A stretch of 64,000 nt of DNA from the NCBI RefSeq assembly GCF_014644435.1, contig NZ_BMKR01000002.1, forward strand, positions 248,001 through 312,000, written 5' to 3'. This document shows positions 62,568 through 64,000 of this stretch, one piece after another. A model generated the notes under the pieces. The model did not search any database. It was not told the origin of the DNA and saw only the letters and a program-made list of their open reading frames with translations. The number at the start of each line of letters is the position of its first letter. Position 1 is the first letter of the stretch. The DNA is from Paenibacillus albidus (GTDB taxonomy: Bacteria > Bacillota > Bacilli > Paenibacillales > Paenibacillaceae). The translations under genes were made by a program, and so were the position numbers.

Positions 62568-63524
62568 TTAAGGAGCATCAATAAACTTTCTTGTTATAAT
62601 TGTACGGATTTTGGCAAAATTCTCAGAAAAGCCTGATTCGGCGCAGACGTCGATCCAGTCAATTCCCTTCATATGGCGGAACCAGGAGAGTTGCCGTTTG
62701 GCGAACCGTCGTGTATCCCGCTTGAGCAGGATCACAGCCTCGTCCAGTGACATTTCTCCTGCAAGGTAAGCGGCAATCTCCTTGTAGCCCAGCCCCTGCA
62801 TGGACACAAGACTTCTGTCGTAGCCGCGCTCCAGCAGACTTTTGACCTCTGCCACAAGTCCGTCAGCCAACATGCTGTCAATCCGGTCTTCAATACGTTT
62901 ATATAGTATTTTGCGGTCCATGGTCAAACCGATGAGACATAAATCGTACGGGGACTCCTTATTTTGGGTGGCATGGGATGCCGAAAGGGTCGTATTAGTC
63001 TGGTGGTGAATTTCCAGTGCCCGGATAATCCGGCGGCGGTCGTTTGGATGCAGTCTTTCGGCGCTTGCCGGGTCTACTTCCGCAAGCTTGGCATGCAGGG
63101 CAAGCGCTCCGAATTGCTCCGCATATTCCTCCTGTTCTTGCCGGAACGCCTCGTCGGCCACGGCCTCCGAGAAGCGGAACCCGTAGCATAACGATTCGAT
63201 ATAGAGACCGGTACCGCCAACAATAAACGGAAGCTTGCCCCGCTCACTGATTTCCTCAATCAGGCGTTTGCCCTGTTCCTGAAATTCTGCGGCAGAGTAG
63301 GCGTCCTGCGGATCATGAATATCGATCAGATGATGCGGGATGCCTTTCATTTCAGCCGCTGTAATCTTGGCCGTGCCAATGTCCATCCCCCGGTAGACCT
63401 GCATTGAATCACCGGAAATGATCTCAGCTCCGTAAGCTGCGGCGAGCTCCAGACTTAAATTTGTTTTGCCGACAGCCGTCGGCCCCAGGAGCACCAGCAC
63501 CTTGCGTCTAGCTTCAGTTGTCAA
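62568..63524 (-). CDS. miaA: tRNA dimethylallyltransferase
   Basis: Adds the isopentenyl group to A37 of tRNAs reading UNN codons. Seen: P-loop LLGPTAVGKTNLSLE at the N-terminus, ISGDSMQVYRGMDIGTAK, HHLIDIHDP, GGTGLYI, and the C-terminal RDTRRFAKRQLSWFRH. 318 residues. Its start overlaps the end of the methyltransferase gene by 11 bp. Confidence 0.96.
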   Translation of the reverse strand: MTTEARRKVLVLLGPTAVGKTNLSLELAAAYGAEIISGDSMQVYRGMDIGTAKITAAEMKGIPHHLIDIHDPQDAYSAAEFQEQGKRLIEEISERGKLPFIVGGTGLYIESLCYGFRFSEAVADEAFRQEQEEYAEQFGALALHAKLAEVDPASAERLHPNDRRRIIRALEIHHQTNTTLSASHATQNKESPYDLCLIGLTMDRKILYKRIEDRIDSMLADGLVAEVKSLLERGYDRSLVSMQGLGYKEIAAYLAGEMSLDEAVILLKRDTRRFAKRQLSWFRHMKGIDWIDVCAESGFSENFAKIRTIITRKFIDAP

Positions 63525-64000
63525 TTGGTATCACCCCGTACGATGTTTTGGAATTGCTGCGCAGCAGCTCGGTAAAGCCGAGCCGGGCGAACTCGCCGCT
63601 CAGGGCTTTTTCTTTGAGCAAAACCGTCTTGCGGGCCACCCGCACCGCTTCGGCAACACTCTCGGGGCTTAAAGCTTCCCCGTTCGCATACTGGCGCAGC
63701 GGGGAAATAGCTGCGGAGTCGGTCAGCGGCACACGAAACATGGGGTCAAAATAGATGATATCCACGCTGCGGTCCGGCTGGGCACGCAAATAGGTCAAAT
63801 GGTCACTATGCACCACCTTGATCCGGCGGAATGCAGCATTAACCTTGGCTTGTCCAGTGGTATAATGGCTCATTCCTTCCAGCAGCAAGGCATAGAGCGG
63901 GAGGGAGCTTTCCAAGGCGGTGACTTGTGAAAGCTCCCCGCCCTGCACTGCAAACAGCAGGGCGTCCGTACCGAGACCTGCCGTGCAATCCAGCACACTG
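63514..64000 (-). CDS. class I SAM-dependent methyltransferase (RsmJ-like), 5' end outside window
   Basis: Partial: about 162 codons, continuing past the right edge. Seen: the SAM-binding motif LDCTAGLGTDALLFA, acidic ALESSLPLYALL, and the catalytic-type motif IIYFDPMFRVP. These match the RsmJ/YhiQ-like group that methylates guanine N2 in 16S rRNA, and similar proteins are found directly before miaA in Bacillota. The first Met seen is internal to the fold, so the true start lies beyond 64000. Overlaps miaA by 11 bp. Confidence 0.85.
   Translation of the reverse strand, partial: SVLDCTAGLGTDALLFAVQGGELSQVTALESSLPLYALLLEGMSHYTTGQAKVNAAFRRIKVVHSDHLTYLRAQPDRSVDIIYFDPMFRVPLTDSAAISPLRQYANGEALSPESVAEAVRVARKTVLLKEKALSGEFARLGFTELLRSNSKTSYGVIPIDN

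Overview
The window looks like a chromosomal segment of a Paenibacillus-type, spore-forming member of the Bacillota. This is inferred from a spoVK-hflX-ynbB-glnR-glnA block next to hfq and miaA, a LexA/YneA SOS pair, a YolD/UvrX translesion module, and GlnR- and Fur-type operators of the Bacillus kind. No rRNA, tRNA, CRISPR array or complete insertion sequence was seen.

Layout. 0-5.2 kb: chemoreceptor, orphan glutamate synthase small subunit, and thyA-dfrA (dTMP/folate). 5.4-9.6 kb: Fur-controlled siderophore uptake locus. It has two FecCD permeases and one 662-codon frame joining an AraC-type regulator to a substrate-binding lipoprotein, with a complete Fur-box promoter, ribosome-binding site and lipoprotein signal embedded inside that frame. 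9.6-12 kb: small unknowns and a GNAT/MccF-like pair. 12-17 kb: pyruvate dehydrogenase operon pdhA-B-C-D. 17-25.8 kb: esterase, low-molecular-weight phosphatase, thiamine pyrophosphokinase, NlpC/P60 hydrolase, an atypical response regulator, ThiF/MoeB protein, ABC-F ATPase, and a Ser/Thr kinase fused to a ParA-like domain. 25.9-30.9 kb: a compact seven-gene operon combining base-excision repair (mutM, nfo) with a cREC-type receiver, a thioredoxin-like protein, a lone ABC ATPase and an RlmM-like rRNA methyltransferase. 31-40 kb: rnz, metH, HAD phosphatase, yneA/lexA with several LexA boxes, and an L,D-transpeptidase.

40-51.5 kb is an accessory, visibly more AT-rich stretch. It holds two SRAP (HMCES/YedK) paralogs, the SOS-boxed WYL-like/uvrX/yolD operon, an internally deleted ATP-dependent DNA ligase remnant, two secreted paralogs sharing a C-terminal module, a secreted protein with a glycine/alanine-rich hydrophobic tail next to a three-helix membrane protein, Sm-like small proteins, a beta-rich protein with a second copy at 62 kb, a 60-bp repeat pair and an IS3 transposase relic. 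51.6-64 kb returns to core genes: glnA-glnR with a perfect GlnR box, ynbB, hflX, spoVK, YdcF, DUF402, PBP1A, hfq, miaA and a methyltransferase cut by the window edge.

The strongest unusual signals are the nested AraC/lipoprotein frame, the repair/cREC operon, the kinase-ParA fusion, the phosphoacceptor-less response regulator, and the secreted and Sm-like families of the accessory region.
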